This document shows, piece by piece, positions 27,601 through 35,691 of a stretch of 64,000 nt of DNA. The notes beneath the pieces were generated by a model, which had not been told where the DNA came from, did no database searches, and saw nothing but the letters and a program-made list of their open reading frames with translations. Every line of letters starts with the position of its first letter. The first letter of the stretch is position 1. The DNA is from Streptomyces lacrimifluminis (GTDB taxonomy: Bacteria > Actinomycetota > Actinomycetes > Streptomycetales > Streptomycetaceae). The translations under genes were made by a program, and so were the position numbers. The stretch lies in assembly GCF_014646095.1 (NCBI RefSeq), contig NZ_BMMU01000003.1, positions 434,001-498,000 of the forward strand. The letters run 5' to 3'.

Positions 27601-28004
27601 ACCACCGCGACGAGATCGTGGTCATCGTCGCCGGATACACCGAGGAGATGGAGCGCTTCCTCGCCTCCAACCCGGGACTGACCTCCCGGTTCTCCAAGTA
27701 CGTGCAGTTCGAGGACTACAGCACGGAGGAACTGGTCACCATCGTCTCCCGGCACGCCGCCACGTCCGGTTACGAGTGCGGCACCGACACCCTCGCGGCG
27801 CTGCGCGCCCATGTGGACGCGATTCCCCGGGACCGCTCGTTCGGCAACGCCCGGCTCGCCCGCCAGTTGCTGGAGTCCATGATGACGAGTCAGGCCCGTC
27901 GGCTGGGCGGGGTCCTGACGCCCAGTCTCGACGACCTCACGACGCTGCTCCCCGAGGATCTGGCGCCCGAGAGCCGTCCCGCAGGGCACCGGACCACCCG
28001 GTGA
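24672..28004 (+). CDS. EccA-like protein: beta-helix fused to two CbbX/EccA-type AAA+ domains
   Basis: A 1110-residue protein. Residues about 1-540 form a right-handed parallel beta-helix of NosD/pectate-lyase type, with about 20 recurring coils of the form '[22 protein letters not shown]'. Two AAA+ modules follow: P-loop [15 protein letters not shown] at residue 605 and [15 protein letters not shown] at 886, each with [12 protein letters not shown] as Walker B. These match the CbbX/CfxQ/EccA group, cytosolic ESX chaperone ATPases. GTG 24672 is chosen because GAGGAGG lies at 24656-24662. The fusion with a beta-helix differs from mycobacterial EccA, which has TPR repeats plus one AAA domain, so the beta-helix may act as the substrate-binding part. 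Confidence 0.85.
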   Translation: MARQILTVCPERTDTFQTIGEALAQARTGAVIRVRPGRYAENLVIRNRVTIVAEGERGAVEISPRSGTAVSLMADAVMLSGLTLRGRDKELAVVDVPAGQAALDGCSVTGSGWTAVLVRGSGSLAARDCEVSNPGGAGIVDSSDAESVIEDCVFQNFGTSAVVIGETARPLIRDCRIRGARANGVLASGEARGTVEGCDISGTDKPAIALEGHSSTRVVRSTVHHTSVGLLVTSVSRPEIEDTTFESITQSAIVISGGADPLLRRCVTRRTKHSGLLVLDRSRGTLENCEFHSSAQPAVRVVEGSAPLLRDTVVSDCADASGAVVLADDSTAEFERLDVLDAAGVGVSVRSSANPLLRRARITGAGGHGIEFGDDGRGRLEHCEIESAGGCAMSIDDDADPEVSDTVMRFSARSGVLVGEHGRGTLRDCEISDSADAGVSVRDGAETTLERVRVSGSKAHGIQVSRGGRATLTACEVTGSTGDGIRVDSDEPVSVTRCVVRGNRGAGLRQGGPGDRLSVDFLTSADNGTPDSWGETAESETGASGRSSGKEPEPEGPLAALESLVGLANVKHQVNTLVNLNQLAERRRRLGMPVPSMSRHLIFAGPPGTGKTTVARLYGSILADLGVLRSGHLVEVARADLVAQIIGGTAIKTTEAFTSALGGVLFIDEAYTLTPEGGSSNDFGREAVDTLLKLMEDHRDDVVVVAAGYSEQMESFLSANPGLASRFTRTIEFGNYAVDELVTITESMCAHNQYELGPLTREALAVRFEGMTRDASFGNGRAARGVFEEMVDRQAFRLAAMPDPAESDLTLLLPQDVGDAAAAAVDGTPQRSDDVSDPMDELTAMVGLGAVKREVSDLVNLLSNARQRLAAGLPSPRISNHLVFTGPPGTGKTTVARLYARLLHSLGVLPRASLVEVARADLVGQYIGHTAQRTKEVFTSALGGVLFIDEAYTLTPEGSSNDFGREAVDTLLKLMEDHRDEIVVIVAGYTEEMERFLASNPGLTSRFSKYVQFEDYSTEELVTIVSRHAATSGYECGTDTLAALRAHVDAIPRDRSFGNARLARQLLESMMTSQARRLGGVLTPSLDDLTTLLPEDLAPESRPAGHRTTR
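26639..26773 (+). repeat. Intragenic DNA repeat, copy 1 (AAA domain 1)
   Basis: This block is nearly identical at DNA level to 27482-27614, including one run of over 60 identical bases covering the [21 protein letters not shown] codons. The only indel is one extra glycine codon in this copy. Flanking parts of the two AAA domains differ much more, also at silent sites. Confidence 0.8.
27482..27614 (+). repeat. Intragenic DNA repeat, copy 2 (AAA domain 2)
   Basis: Partner of the repeat at 26639-26773. The silent-site identity is limited to this block, which suggests gene conversion between the two AAA domains rather than conservation of protein sequence alone. Confidence 0.8.
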
Positions 28005-28034
28005 GACGGCACCGAGCCACCCCGTGAAGCGGAA

Positions 28035-28067
28035 AGCGCCCGCCGGATGACCGATCCGGCGGGCGCT
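28035..28067. terminator. Bidirectional terminator hairpin
   Basis: A perfect 14-bp stem (28035-28048 with 28054-28067) and a 5-nt loop sit between the convergent EccA-like gene and the GW-repeat protein gene. The only gap between these genes is 82 nt, so it probably serves both. Confidence 0.85.
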
Positions 28068-28086
28068 CGCGTCTCTCAGACAGGCG

Positions 28087-29514
28087 TCACACGGTGAACC
28101 GCACGGCTTCGAGCCAGAAGCCCTTGTCCAGGGTGCCGCCGAAGATGTAGTTGTTCTTGGTCTCGGGGGTGTCGCACGCCTTGCCCTGCCATCCACGGTC
28201 ACGGAGGTGCACGGTCTGGCAGATCGTGCCCTTGGCCCCGTTCACGCTGATGGCGAAACCGGCCATGTTCGGGGCCGAGTCCGAGGCCGTCCCGATGGTC
28301 AGATTGACGCCGACGGCCACGCCCCTCCACTTCGTCCCGGCCCATCCGGTGCCCTGGATGTACGGAGTGGCGTCCACGCGCTTGGTACCGGTCACAGCGA
28401 TGTTGAGGGCCTTGATGGGCCGGTTCTGGCCCTCCGTGCCCGCCGTGGCGCCGTCGCACTGCGTGCCCTGCCAGCCCATGCCCGCCACGTAGGCCCGGTA
28501 GCAGACGTGTTTGCCCGGGTTGCGGTCGGCCAGTTGCAGAACCGCGTACGCCGCGGTGCCGACCGCGGGCCCGGCCGGCTGACGCTGTGTCGAGCCGGAG
28601 TTGGTGGTCGTCGTCGTGCCGGACGTCTTCTGCGTCGACTTCTTCGGTGCCGACGTCTTCGGTGTCTTCGGTGTCTTCGGTGCGCTGACGACCGGGGCCT
28701 CGGGCAGGGCCGGCACCACACCGGCCGCGGCGTCGTCCGTGCCCGCCCCGGCGACGGTCTTCGTCTTCTCGCTCGCCTTCTCGCTCGCTTTCCCGCCCGG
28801 CGTCGCGGAGGCATTCCCGCTCGCGTCCGACGGGGGTGAGGCCGGGGCGTACTCGCCCTGCGGCGCGCCCTGTTGGTCGTCCCCGAGGACGGCGTCCGTC
28901 GCGGACACCGCGGCCTTGTCCTTCTTCTCGTCGGAGCCGCCCGTGAGCAGGATCAGCAGCGGCACCACGAGCAGGATCGAGCCCGCGATGGCCGCGGCGG
29001 CGAGCAGCGGCTTCTTCGGATTTCCGGACGGCGGTTCACCGTCCCCGCGCGCGGCCGCCTCGCCGGACGCCCCGAACCCGCCGGCCCCCGCCGCGGCCGA
29101 CGCCACCTGGGTACGCCCACGTCCCACCGCTTCCGGCTGTGCGGCCGGTGCGGCGGCCGGTGCGGCGGCCGGTGCGGCGGCCGGTGCGGGGCTCGCTTCC
29201 GCTTCCCCCGCCGCGGTCGTCCCGCTCGTGGTGACGGGCGCCCCGATGCCCGCCGCTCCCCCCGAGGCGGTGTCCGGTCGCGACGGGGACGCCTCCCCGC
29301 TTCCGCTCTGCCCGCTCTCGCCCCGGGCCGCACCGGCGGCCGGTGGCACGGCGGGCGCCAGCGCCTGCCGCGGATCGGCCCGCGCTGACCCGAGCGCGAA
29401 CGCCCTGCGCACGGACGTCCCGCCGGCGGCGGCCGGAGGTTCCGTACTCCCGGCAGCGGGAGAACCCCCCGACGACTCGTCCGGGGAGGATCGGTTCTGA
29501 CGAATTGCCATCAT
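28087..29514 (-). CDS. Membrane-anchored protein with GW/ChW-like repeats
   Basis: A 475-residue protein. The first 170 residues are Ala/Pro/Ser/Gly-rich with an AAPAAAPAAAPAA run, and probably cytosolic and disordered. One transmembrane helix lies at about 173-195 (LLAAAAIAGSILLVVPLLILL). A Thr/Lys/Ser-rich spacer follows. The C-terminal 150 residues carry three related motifs, GMGWQGTQCDG, GTGWAGTKW and DRGWQGKACD, resembling clostridial ChW (hydrophobic with conserved W) repeats. The outer domain may bind cell-wall or other surface ligands. Its place in the ESX locus suggests an accessory role at the envelope. Start is ATG ATG (29514/29511). Confidence 0.7.
   Translation of the reverse strand: MMAIRQNRSSPDESSGGSPAAGSTEPPAAAGGTSVRRAFALGSARADPRQALAPAVPPAAGAARGESGQSGSGEASPSRPDTASGGAAGIGAPVTTSGTTAAGEAEASPAPAAAPAAAPAAAPAAQPEAVGRGRTQVASAAAGAGGFGASGEAAARGDGEPPSGNPKKPLLAAAAIAGSILLVVPLLILLTGGSDEKKDKAAVSATDAVLGDDQQGAPQGEYAPASPPSDASGNASATPGGKASEKASEKTKTVAGAGTDDAAAGVVPALPEAPVVSAPKTPKTPKTSAPKKSTQKTSGTTTTTNSGSTQRQPAGPAVGTAAYAVLQLADRNPGKHVCYRAYVAGMGWQGTQCDGATAGTEGQNRPIKALNIAVTGTKRVDATPYIQGTGWAGTKWRGVAVGVNLTIGTASDSAPNMAGFAISVNGAKGTICQTVHLRDRGWQGKACDTPETKNNYIFGGTLDKGFWLEAVRFTV
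29141..29190. repeat. Short tandem repeat (12-nt unit) encoding Ala-Ala-Ala-Pro
   Basis: About four copies of a 12-nt unit (GGTGCGGCGGCC on the plus strand) lie in the disordered N-terminal part of the GW-repeat protein. Low-complexity coding repeat, likely variable in length. Confidence 0.8.
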
Positions 29515-29589
29515 TGTCCTTTGGCGTCGTAGGTGAACTGCGATACGGTCCCGCGGCTGCCGGGGAGTGGTCCCGGAGCATCCGCCGGG

Positions 29590-32457
29590 CTATCCGCCAT
29601 GGCCCACGGGTCCTGTGCAGCGATCCGGCCAGTGCCGCTCCTCGGCCACGGGAAGGTCCTTGGCGATCGCCTCTTCGAGGTGGGCGAGCGCCTTGAGGTC
29701 CGCCTGGCCGAACTCCCGCGCGCCGTCCAGGTGTTCCTGGGCGGTCGCGTTGCCGGCCAGCTCACGCAGCAGCACCACGGGGACTCCCCCGGGCACCGTG
29801 CGTACCCCCAGCACCCGGAAAGCGGTCCCCGGCACGAAGACGATCTCGTCGAACGCCTCCGGGGATCCGGCCGAGCGGTCGAGCAGTTGACGCGCCTTGC
29901 GCCCGGTGGAGGACCAGATCGCGTAGCGCACGCCGGCCCCGGCGGGAAGCGCCGAGGGCCTGGCCAGAGCGCTCAGCGGCCCCGGCTCCTCCAGGAGGGC
30001 ACCGACCGCCGGCTCGGGCCCGGTCGCGTCCCCTCCGCGCAACGCCACACCCCGGTAGGACGGCAGGCGCCGCAGTGCGGACGCCAGGCACCCGGCGTAG
30101 GGCAGCAGGCGCCCCTCCCCCGTGCGGATGTCGCGGATCAGCTCGCGATGGTGCAACGGCCCTTCCTCGGTGGTGAGATAGGCGTGCGCGGCGACGAGGT
30201 CGATCCTCGCCGCCTCCAGTTCCTGGCCGCGCAGTGCGGGCATCCGCGTGAGCACGCGGGAGACGGCGGCGGCATGCCGCTCCCAGACGGCTGCGGCGAG
30301 GTCACGGAACGCCGCCTGCTCGGCCGCTCCGCTGACGTGTCCCGGGCCGAACGGAAGACGCACGGCTCGCGTCGCGGACGACCGGGCCGGCTCCGGAGCC
30401 GGCACGTGAGGTGCCGGGCCGGGCTTCGCCGGCTCTCCGCCTCCTGCACGACGGGACGCCTCACCGGGCACCCCACTGGCGGACGGGCGTGCCGACGCAC
30501 CGGCCGACGCTTCGTCGCCGGTCACCGGATCTCGCGACGGGGGGCCCGCGATCGATGTATCGCCAAGGACGCTCGCCGACGTGCCCGTGCCCGCACCGCC
30601 CGCCGACTCGCGCTCAGGCGCCTCGGCCTCCCCCGAACCACCGGGTGACGGACCGTCGGGCGAGGGGGCGGACACGTACGCCGGTGCCTCCGCGACGGGA
30701 CGGCGGCCGGGCGGCGTACGTCCGGCGGGGGCCGGAAGTGACCCCGGTTCCCGTGCGACGGGCCGAACCGCCACCGAGGTACTCCCGGTCCCGGCCGTGG
30801 TGCCCAGCGGCCCGGACGAGGACACGTGCCGCACGGGAGGTGTCACCCGTCCCAAAACCGCCCTGTGCTCGCCCGATGCCGTGGCGGACCTCGTGACGGC
30901 GCTCTCCTCTGCGTTCTCCTCGGCTGGCTCCTCCCGCGCGGCGGGCGGCGAGACCTCCGTGGCCCTGCCGGTGGGGGGCGGCACGGGCGGGCGCGGCCCC
31001 GCACCGGCTCCGGGGCTCGCGAGCGCCGGGCCGCCGACGGTGACATAGCGGATGCCCAGTACCCCGTGTTCGGCCGCCAGCCTGCGCAGTCGGCCCTCCT
31101 CGGTGGTGAGCCTGCCGCGCACCAGCAGCGTCGTCCTCGCCCGGGCCCCGGCATCGAGGCCGCCCAGGAGCAGGTCGAGCGCGGGCCACAGCGAGGCGTC
31201 CAGCGGCTGTCCCGGCACCCCCAGTTCGATGGCACAGGTGTCCGGGTCCACGGCCGGCCCCGCGAGCGAAGGGCGGGGACCGTCCCGTTCCCACAGGGCG
31301 AGTCCGGCCCGCGTCACCGTGGCCTGCCAGCGGTCTGTCAGCCGTACGGTGCCTGGTTCCGTGCCCGCGGCGAGCCGGTCGGGCAGGTGGCTCTCGACCA
31401 GACGGGGGGCTGGAGTTCGCCCCAGCGCGTCGGCGGGCCCGCAGGCCACGGAGGACACGAAGGGCTGCCAGCTCGGTGTCCCGTCGGTGCCCACCAGGGT
31501 CGGCCGCGGGGTTGCTCCGGGCGGCGCGTGGTCGGGGAGCAGGGGCAGGCCCGTGAGCACTTCCACCTCGCCGCCCAGCATGTCGGCGACCGACTGGCCG
31601 AGGCCCAGCAGGTCACGGCGGCCCCCGGGGGCGAGCCGGACCCGGGACCGCTGCGCCACCGGCAGCGCCGCGAGCACGGCGGCCACCTCGTCGGCCGCGA
31701 CGTTCTCCGCCCGGAGAGCACCGACCAGCACGGCGGGATGCTCGGAGTCGACGGGCACCGCGAAGCACAGATCGTCGGGGTGGGGTCCGGGGGCATCGGC
31801 CGGACGCATCAGCACGCCCGCCGGTATCTGGTCCACCACACAGCCGCCCGGCGTGTGCGAGGGCACCCGGCCCAGCGCCTCCTGCCACCCGGGGGCGGGG
31901 GCACGCGGGCCCAGTCTGCGGGGTGCCTCACCGGGCGCGAAGTGCCACCATCCGCACCCGGGCCGGGAGTCTCCGTACACGAAGAGCACACCGCCGGGGG
32001 TGACCAGGACCGTTCCGTCCGGAGCGGTCACCTCCAGTCCCCAGGCGTCGGCGATCCTGCGGGCCACGCAGGGCTGGCCCGGCCGGTCGTCGCCGGCCCC
32101 GGACATCACGAGCCGGATCCGGGTGATGTCCTTCGCGCGAAGGGAGTCGAGCAGAGCCCCCAGCCGGGACCAGTGGCCGGCGTCGGGCCCGCCGGCGTCG
32201 GCGGAGCCGACCATCACCGTGACGACGTCCTCGTCGACGCTGACGGCACGGGCCACCTCGGCCAGGGTGGCCATCGGGAAGGAGTCGTCCTCCACCGAGC
32301 GCACGAGGAGCACGCCGTCGATGTCCTCGACGGGCGGGGTACCGCCGGTCCCCCGGTGTACGACTCCGCCCGGATCTCCGACCGGGTGCCGGGGGCCGCC
32401 CGGCGCGGCGGGAGGCCCGCCGCCCCGGCGGGAGAAGAGGGACGGCCAGCGGCTCAC
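29590..32457 (-). CDS. Large ESX-locus protein with an ADP-ribosyltransferase-like C-terminus (candidate toxin)
   Basis: A 955-residue protein. The N-terminal half has repeated alpha/beta units: IRLVMSGAGDD followed by VARRIADAWGLEVTAPDGTV resembles the region after the catalytic Cys of clan CD (C80-like) domains, but with Ser where Cys is expected. A disordered Ala/Pro/Ser/Gly stretch of about 200 residues follows. The C-terminus (about 725-900) resembles an ART fold: Arg802 in YRGVALRGGD, Ser849-Ser850-Thr851 in YAIWSSTGRK, and Glu871 in FDEIVFVPGTAFRV. The residue two before Glu871 is Phe rather than Glu/Gln, so the ExE pair is incomplete. No signal peptide. Its ATG overlaps the stop of the SseB-like gene (ATGA). 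It could be an R-S-E toxin, a degenerate ART, or a protein that only shares the fold. Confidence 0.6.
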   Translation of the reverse strand: MSRWPSLFSRRGGGPPAAPGGPRHPVGDPGGVVHRGTGGTPPVEDIDGVLLVRSVEDDSFPMATLAEVARAVSVDEDVVTVMVGSADAGGPDAGHWSRLGALLDSLRAKDITRIRLVMSGAGDDRPGQPCVARRIADAWGLEVTAPDGTVLVTPGGVLFVYGDSRPGCGWWHFAPGEAPRRLGPRAPAPGWQEALGRVPSHTPGGCVVDQIPAGVLMRPADAPGPHPDDLCFAVPVDSEHPAVLVGALRAENVAADEVAAVLAALPVAQRSRVRLAPGGRRDLLGLGQSVADMLGGEVEVLTGLPLLPDHAPPGATPRPTLVGTDGTPSWQPFVSSVACGPADALGRTPAPRLVESHLPDRLAAGTEPGTVRLTDRWQATVTRAGLALWERDGPRPSLAGPAVDPDTCAIELGVPGQPLDASLWPALDLLLGGLDAGARARTTLLVRGRLTTEEGRLRRLAAEHGVLGIRYVTVGGPALASPGAGAGPRPPVPPPTGRATEVSPPAAREEPAEENAEESAVTRSATASGEHRAVLGRVTPPVRHVSSSGPLGTTAGTGSTSVAVRPVAREPGSLPAPAGRTPPGRRPVAEAPAYVSAPSPDGPSPGGSGEAEAPERESAGGAGTGTSASVLGDTSIAGPPSRDPVTGDEASAGASARPSASGVPGEASRRAGGGEPAKPGPAPHVPAPEPARSSATRAVRLPFGPGHVSGAAEQAAFRDLAAAVWERHAAAVSRVLTRMPALRGQELEAARIDLVAAHAYLTTEEGPLHHRELIRDIRTGEGRLLPYAGCLASALRRLPSYRGVALRGGDATGPEPAVGALLEEPGPLSALARPSALPAGAGVRYAIWSSTGRKARQLLDRSAGSPEAFDEIVFVPGTAFRVLGVRTVPGGVPVVLLRELAGNATAQEHLDGAREFGQADLKALAHLEEAIAKDLPVAEERHWPDRCTGPVGHGG

Positions 32458-33068
32458 GCGTCCGCCCCCCGTGCCGCGCCGTCGTCCGCCGCGGTCACCG
32501 CGTCGCGTACGGAGTCGAGTTCCAGGGTCATGCTGACCGGGCCGGAGGGGTTGAGGTAGAGCGCGTGCCCCTCGGGAACCCGCGGCACGAGGTCGTCGAC
32601 CCTGACCAGTTCGAAGGCGAAACGGCCGACGGTGTGCAGAAACACCGGCGAGGTGAAGAGCGGGACGACCGGGGTTCCGTCCGGGGTCGCGGCGCTCAGC
32701 GGGTCGCCGCCGGGTCCGGTGAGAACGGCCACCTCACGGCCGAGCAGCGCCTGTGTCACCGCCTCGCCGGGGCCGTAGCCGGTCGCGGCGAGCTGGATGG
32801 CCCGGTCCACCTCGTCCTCCGGTTCGGGCCAGCCGCGCGCACCGGGGGACGGCCGGTAGTCAGGGTTGTCCTGCCACTCCTCGATCTCGCCGTCCAGCCC
32901 CGACCGCCATCGGCCGGCCAGCGCCCACTCGGGGGGATCCCCTTCGCCGGACCACATCGGATCGACCATCCCCAGCCAGTGGTCCGGGGCGAGCCTGCCG
33001 GCCTCGCGGATCTCGTCGGGAACCGGCGGCAGTTCTACGCCCGCGCCCTCGGCGCCCTGCTGGGTCAT
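32454..33068 (-). CDS. SseB-like T7SS-associated protein
   Basis: A 204-residue protein starting at ATG 33068 with GAGGAAAG upstream. The second half matches the SseB N-terminal domain pattern: AVLTGPGGDP, VVPLFTSPVFLHTV, then HALYLNPSGPVSMTLELDSV. The first half is Trp/Pro/Glu-rich (DHWLGMVDPMWSGEG; WQDNPDYRPSPGARGWPEPE). SseB-domain proteins recur next to actinobacterial ESX genes, but their role is unknown. The 4-nt overlap with the ART-like gene implies coupled translation and equal amounts, which would suit a chaperone or an immunity protein. Confidence 0.75.
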   Translation of the reverse strand: MTQQGAEGAGVELPPVPDEIREAGRLAPDHWLGMVDPMWSGEGDPPEWALAGRWRSGLDGEIEEWQDNPDYRPSPGARGWPEPEDEVDRAIQLAATGYGPGEAVTQALLGREVAVLTGPGGDPLSAATPDGTPVVPLFTSPVFLHTVGRFAFELVRVDDLVPRVPEGHALYLNPSGPVSMTLELDSVRDAVTAADDGAARGADA

Positions 33069-33177
33069 CGCTTTCCTCACTCGGTGGATACGTGGCTGGT
33101 CGATCACATGAGGCCCCGGGCCCGAGCGGCGAACGGAATCCGGTGGGAGAACGGCCGGGAGATGCCGCATGGCGATC

Positions 33178-34248
33178 TCACGTGGCCGTTTCCACCACGC
33201 AGGCGTCCCTCGCCCGGTTCGTGCCGTCCTGGCCGTCGGACCAGAGGAGGCGGCGTGCGGTCGTCGCGTCCGTGACGACACCGGTGAGGAGCCCGCTCCT
33301 GAGGGCGGTGCGGATGGCCTCGGCGCTCCGCGGGCCGCCCGAGACGGCGATCAGCTCCGGAATACCGCGGAGCTGGGCGGCGCTCACCGCGATCGTGCGC
33401 GCGTTCACCGCCGTGGGAATCACGTTGCCGGCCGCGTCAAGGACATGGCCGCACACCTCGGCGCACGCCCCGAGCTCCCCGTACGTCGCGCGCTCCCGCT
33501 CCGTCAGGGCGTCGTACAGCGGCGAGGCCGCGGCTTCCCACGCGCCGATGCCGACGACCGCCTTGGTGACCCCGCCGAAACGGTTCAGCGTCTCGGCGAT
33601 GGCCGGCTGGCTCCTGAGGATCGAGGCCGTCGGCGCGTCCGGCAGGAGGAACGGCGCGTAGAGGGGAAAGGCCTGGCCGCCGCCGGCCGCGGCGGTACGG
33701 CGGACCGCGGTCACCGCGGCGTTGTGCGCCAGGTCCGGTCCGTGTACTCCGGTCAGCTGGACCACCTCGCAGGAAGGCAGCCGGGTGACCGCCTCCCCGA
33801 GCGCCTCGGCCGCACGGCTTCCGTCCAGGCCCAGGACGTCCGTCTCCTCGGCGATCTCCGAGACGAGCTGCGCGGCCGCCGTTCCGAGCCAGCGGCCGGC
33901 CTGGCGCGTGTCCCCCGGGGCCGGCGCGGCGGCTTCCCCGCGGGTCAGGTTGACGACGACGGCGTGCCGCAGTCCGAAGCGCTCGGCCAGGGCCCGCGAG
34001 AGCGAGGCGTCGATCTCGGCCGGGACGGTGATGTCGATCCGTACGATGTTGTGGGCGACAGCGGCGTCGAGGAGACGGGCGACCCTGAACCGGCTGATGT
34101 CGAATTCCCTGGCGATCTCCACCTTCGACTGGTTCTCGAGGTAGAAGCGTCTGGCCACGGAGGCGGCGAGGAGCTTGTCGACCGGCGCGGCGGAAGCCTG
34201 GGCCTCCGCGTACTCGTCCTCGCCGCTGTCGTTCCGCTGCGCTCGCAT
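33178..34248 (-). CDS. SorC/DeoR-type transcriptional regulator
   Basis: A 356-residue protein with an N-terminal HTH (YLENQSKVEIAREFDISRFRVARLLDAA, about 35-62) followed by the SorC sugar-binding domain (GLRHAVVVNLTRG; CEVVQLTGVHGPD; KAVVGIGAWE; IPELIAVSGGPRSAEAIRTAL). Such proteins bind phosphorylated sugars and control sugar-use operons. No sugar operon is adjacent here; it stands between the SseB/ART pair and a divergent WXG100 pair. ATG 34248 is chosen as the start near the HTH; an in-frame extension to 34377 is possible. Confidence 0.85.
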   Translation of the reverse strand: MRAQRNDSGEDEYAEAQASAAPVDKLLAASVARRFYLENQSKVEIAREFDISRFRVARLLDAAVAHNIVRIDITVPAEIDASLSRALAERFGLRHAVVVNLTRGEAAAPAPGDTRQAGRWLGTAAAQLVSEIAEETDVLGLDGSRAAEALGEAVTRLPSCEVVQLTGVHGPDLAHNAAVTAVRRTAAAGGGQAFPLYAPFLLPDAPTASILRSQPAIAETLNRFGGVTKAVVGIGAWEAAASPLYDALTERERATYGELGACAEVCGHVLDAAGNVIPTAVNARTIAVSAAQLRGIPELIAVSGGPRSAEAIRTALRSGLLTGVVTDATTARRLLWSDGQDGTNRARDACVVETAT

Positions 34249-34844
34249 CAGCCGGTCCCGATCGGGGCGGCGGTCCGGCCCGCCCCCTGGGGACAGAGGG
34301 TCTCCGTCCGGGAAACACGCCGTCCGGCACGCATGCCCGGCGCACTGTCCGCTGTCAACACGTCGCTCCTTCGTCACGGTCTCACGTCACCGTGGGAAAA
34401 CTCCGGCCCCGCAGGCATCGGTTCGTCGCCACCGCGCCCCTGAGTGCCGGAGGCAGCGATGGCTCCGTACAGCGGATGGCCGCGCCCCGGCGTGGATGTA
34501 GGAGGCCGGGCACGGGCCGAGCGGTTCTCGACCGGGCACGGCGCAGGCCGGCATGCCCGGAAACCGTCACTGCCGGACCTGGGTCACAGCATAGGAACCA
34601 TCCGTGGACCATGACCGCTCCGGCGGGCACCACTGCCCGCGAGGACAGTGGATCCTGCCCGACCGCCCACACACACGTGCAAGGTGCTGTACCGGAAGGC
34701 AAGGAACGGACCGCGCCGTTTCCCGCCGTGCGCCGTCACGTCAGAATCGACGGACGGTGCGGATGTGACAACGCGGCACCTCATCCGTCGTACCGGAACG
34801 CGGCCCGAGGTCCGCACCGGAATCCGCACCGAGAGGATCTGCCC
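34249..34844. other. Intergenic region upstream of the SorC and second WXG100 genes
   Basis: 596 nt without a convincing gene. An interrupted inverted repeat (CACGGT at 34375-34380, ACCGTG at 34389-34394, extended by imperfect pairs) lies 127 nt upstream of the SorC start and is a candidate autoregulatory operator. Otherwise nothing distinctive was seen. Confidence 0.4.
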
Positions 34845-35156
34845 GTGGCACGGCGGCAAAGGGAACAGGCCGACATCGAGGTGATGAAGGCGTCCCTCCT
34901 GCGCTTCGAGAACGCGTTGGGCAGGACCAGACGGGTGACCACCAGCATGAGAGAACAGGCGAACACGCTCGGGGGCGGCTGGACAGGTGCCGCCGCCGGG
35001 GACTTCACCGCTGCCCTCAACGCCTGGCTGGACGACTGCGCCACCGTCCAGAGGCAGTTGGAGATCGTCACCGAGAGCATCAGAAAGAGCACCGGCGAAC
35101 ACATGCGGGCGCGCACCGGCCCCGTCGAGCCGGTGGAAGGGAAGGAGACAGGATGA
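34845..35156 (+). CDS. WXG100-like protein, second ESX pair
   Basis: A 103-residue protein with helix (VMKASLLRFENALGRTRRVTTS), turn GGGWTGAAAGDF carrying W-x-G, and helix (NAWLDDCATVQRQLEIVTESI). GTG 34845 is preceded by GAGAGGAT at 34831-34838. The stop overlaps the next start by 4 nt (ATGA). It is likely an ESX substrate or a partner of a nearby substrate such as the ART-like protein. Confidence 0.8.
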   Translation: MARRQREQADIEVMKASLLRFENALGRTRRVTTSMREQANTLGGGWTGAAAGDFTAALNAWLDDCATVQRQLEIVTESIRKSTGEHMRARTGPVEPVEGKETG

Positions 35157-35443
35157 CCCCGTGCCGGGCGAGCCTGGAGGAGATGGCGTTCGTCGCCGGA
35201 GAGATGACCGCCATCACCCGGCAGTTGGCCGGGGCACTCCTGTACCTGGACGACGACGCCAGGCAGCATTTCGACGGCTGGACGGACGACGCGAACGAGG
35301 CCTACGCATGCGCCAAGGCCAGGTGGGACGCCGCGGCGGCGGCCATGCGGCAGCAGGCGGCGCGGGCCTCCCAGTCGCTCGGGCCGATCACCGAGTACCA
35401 CCTCAGCGGTGAGAAGTACGGTGTCAGCTTCGAGGAGGCCTGA
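35153..35443 (+). CDS. WXG100-like protein with altered motif, second ESX pair
   Basis: A 96-residue helical-hairpin-size protein. The turn reads DGWTDDANEAY, so W-x-D replaces W-x-G. Helices flank it (MAFVAGEMTAITRQLAGALLYL; AKARWDAAAAAMRQQAARAS). The C-terminus ends YGVSFEEA, where Y-G-V-S-F-E loosely resembles a YxxxD/E signal. It is coupled to the previous gene by ATGA overlap, consistent with a heterodimer. Confidence 0.75.
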   Translation: MTPCRASLEEMAFVAGEMTAITRQLAGALLYLDDDARQHFDGWTDDANEAYACAKARWDAAAAAMRQQAARASQSLGPITEYHLSGEKYGVSFEEA

Positions 35444-35691
35444 CGGGCCACGGGGCGAGGCCGATCGGCTGTTCCCGGATCGACGAGATCCGCCGCACCG
35501 CCAAGTGCTGGGGGGTGTCGGCATCGTGGCCGACACGACCCGGGCCTCGGTCGGTGCCGGTGACCTCAGCGGTGAACCGGCTGAACCGCCTGCGGAGATG
35601 ACCCCGCGTGTTCCGGCCCGAGTGGCGGATCCCCTGCCGTGCCTGCCGGTTCACCGTCCGCGCGGCCCGTCACAGCCGTACAGGACAGCCG

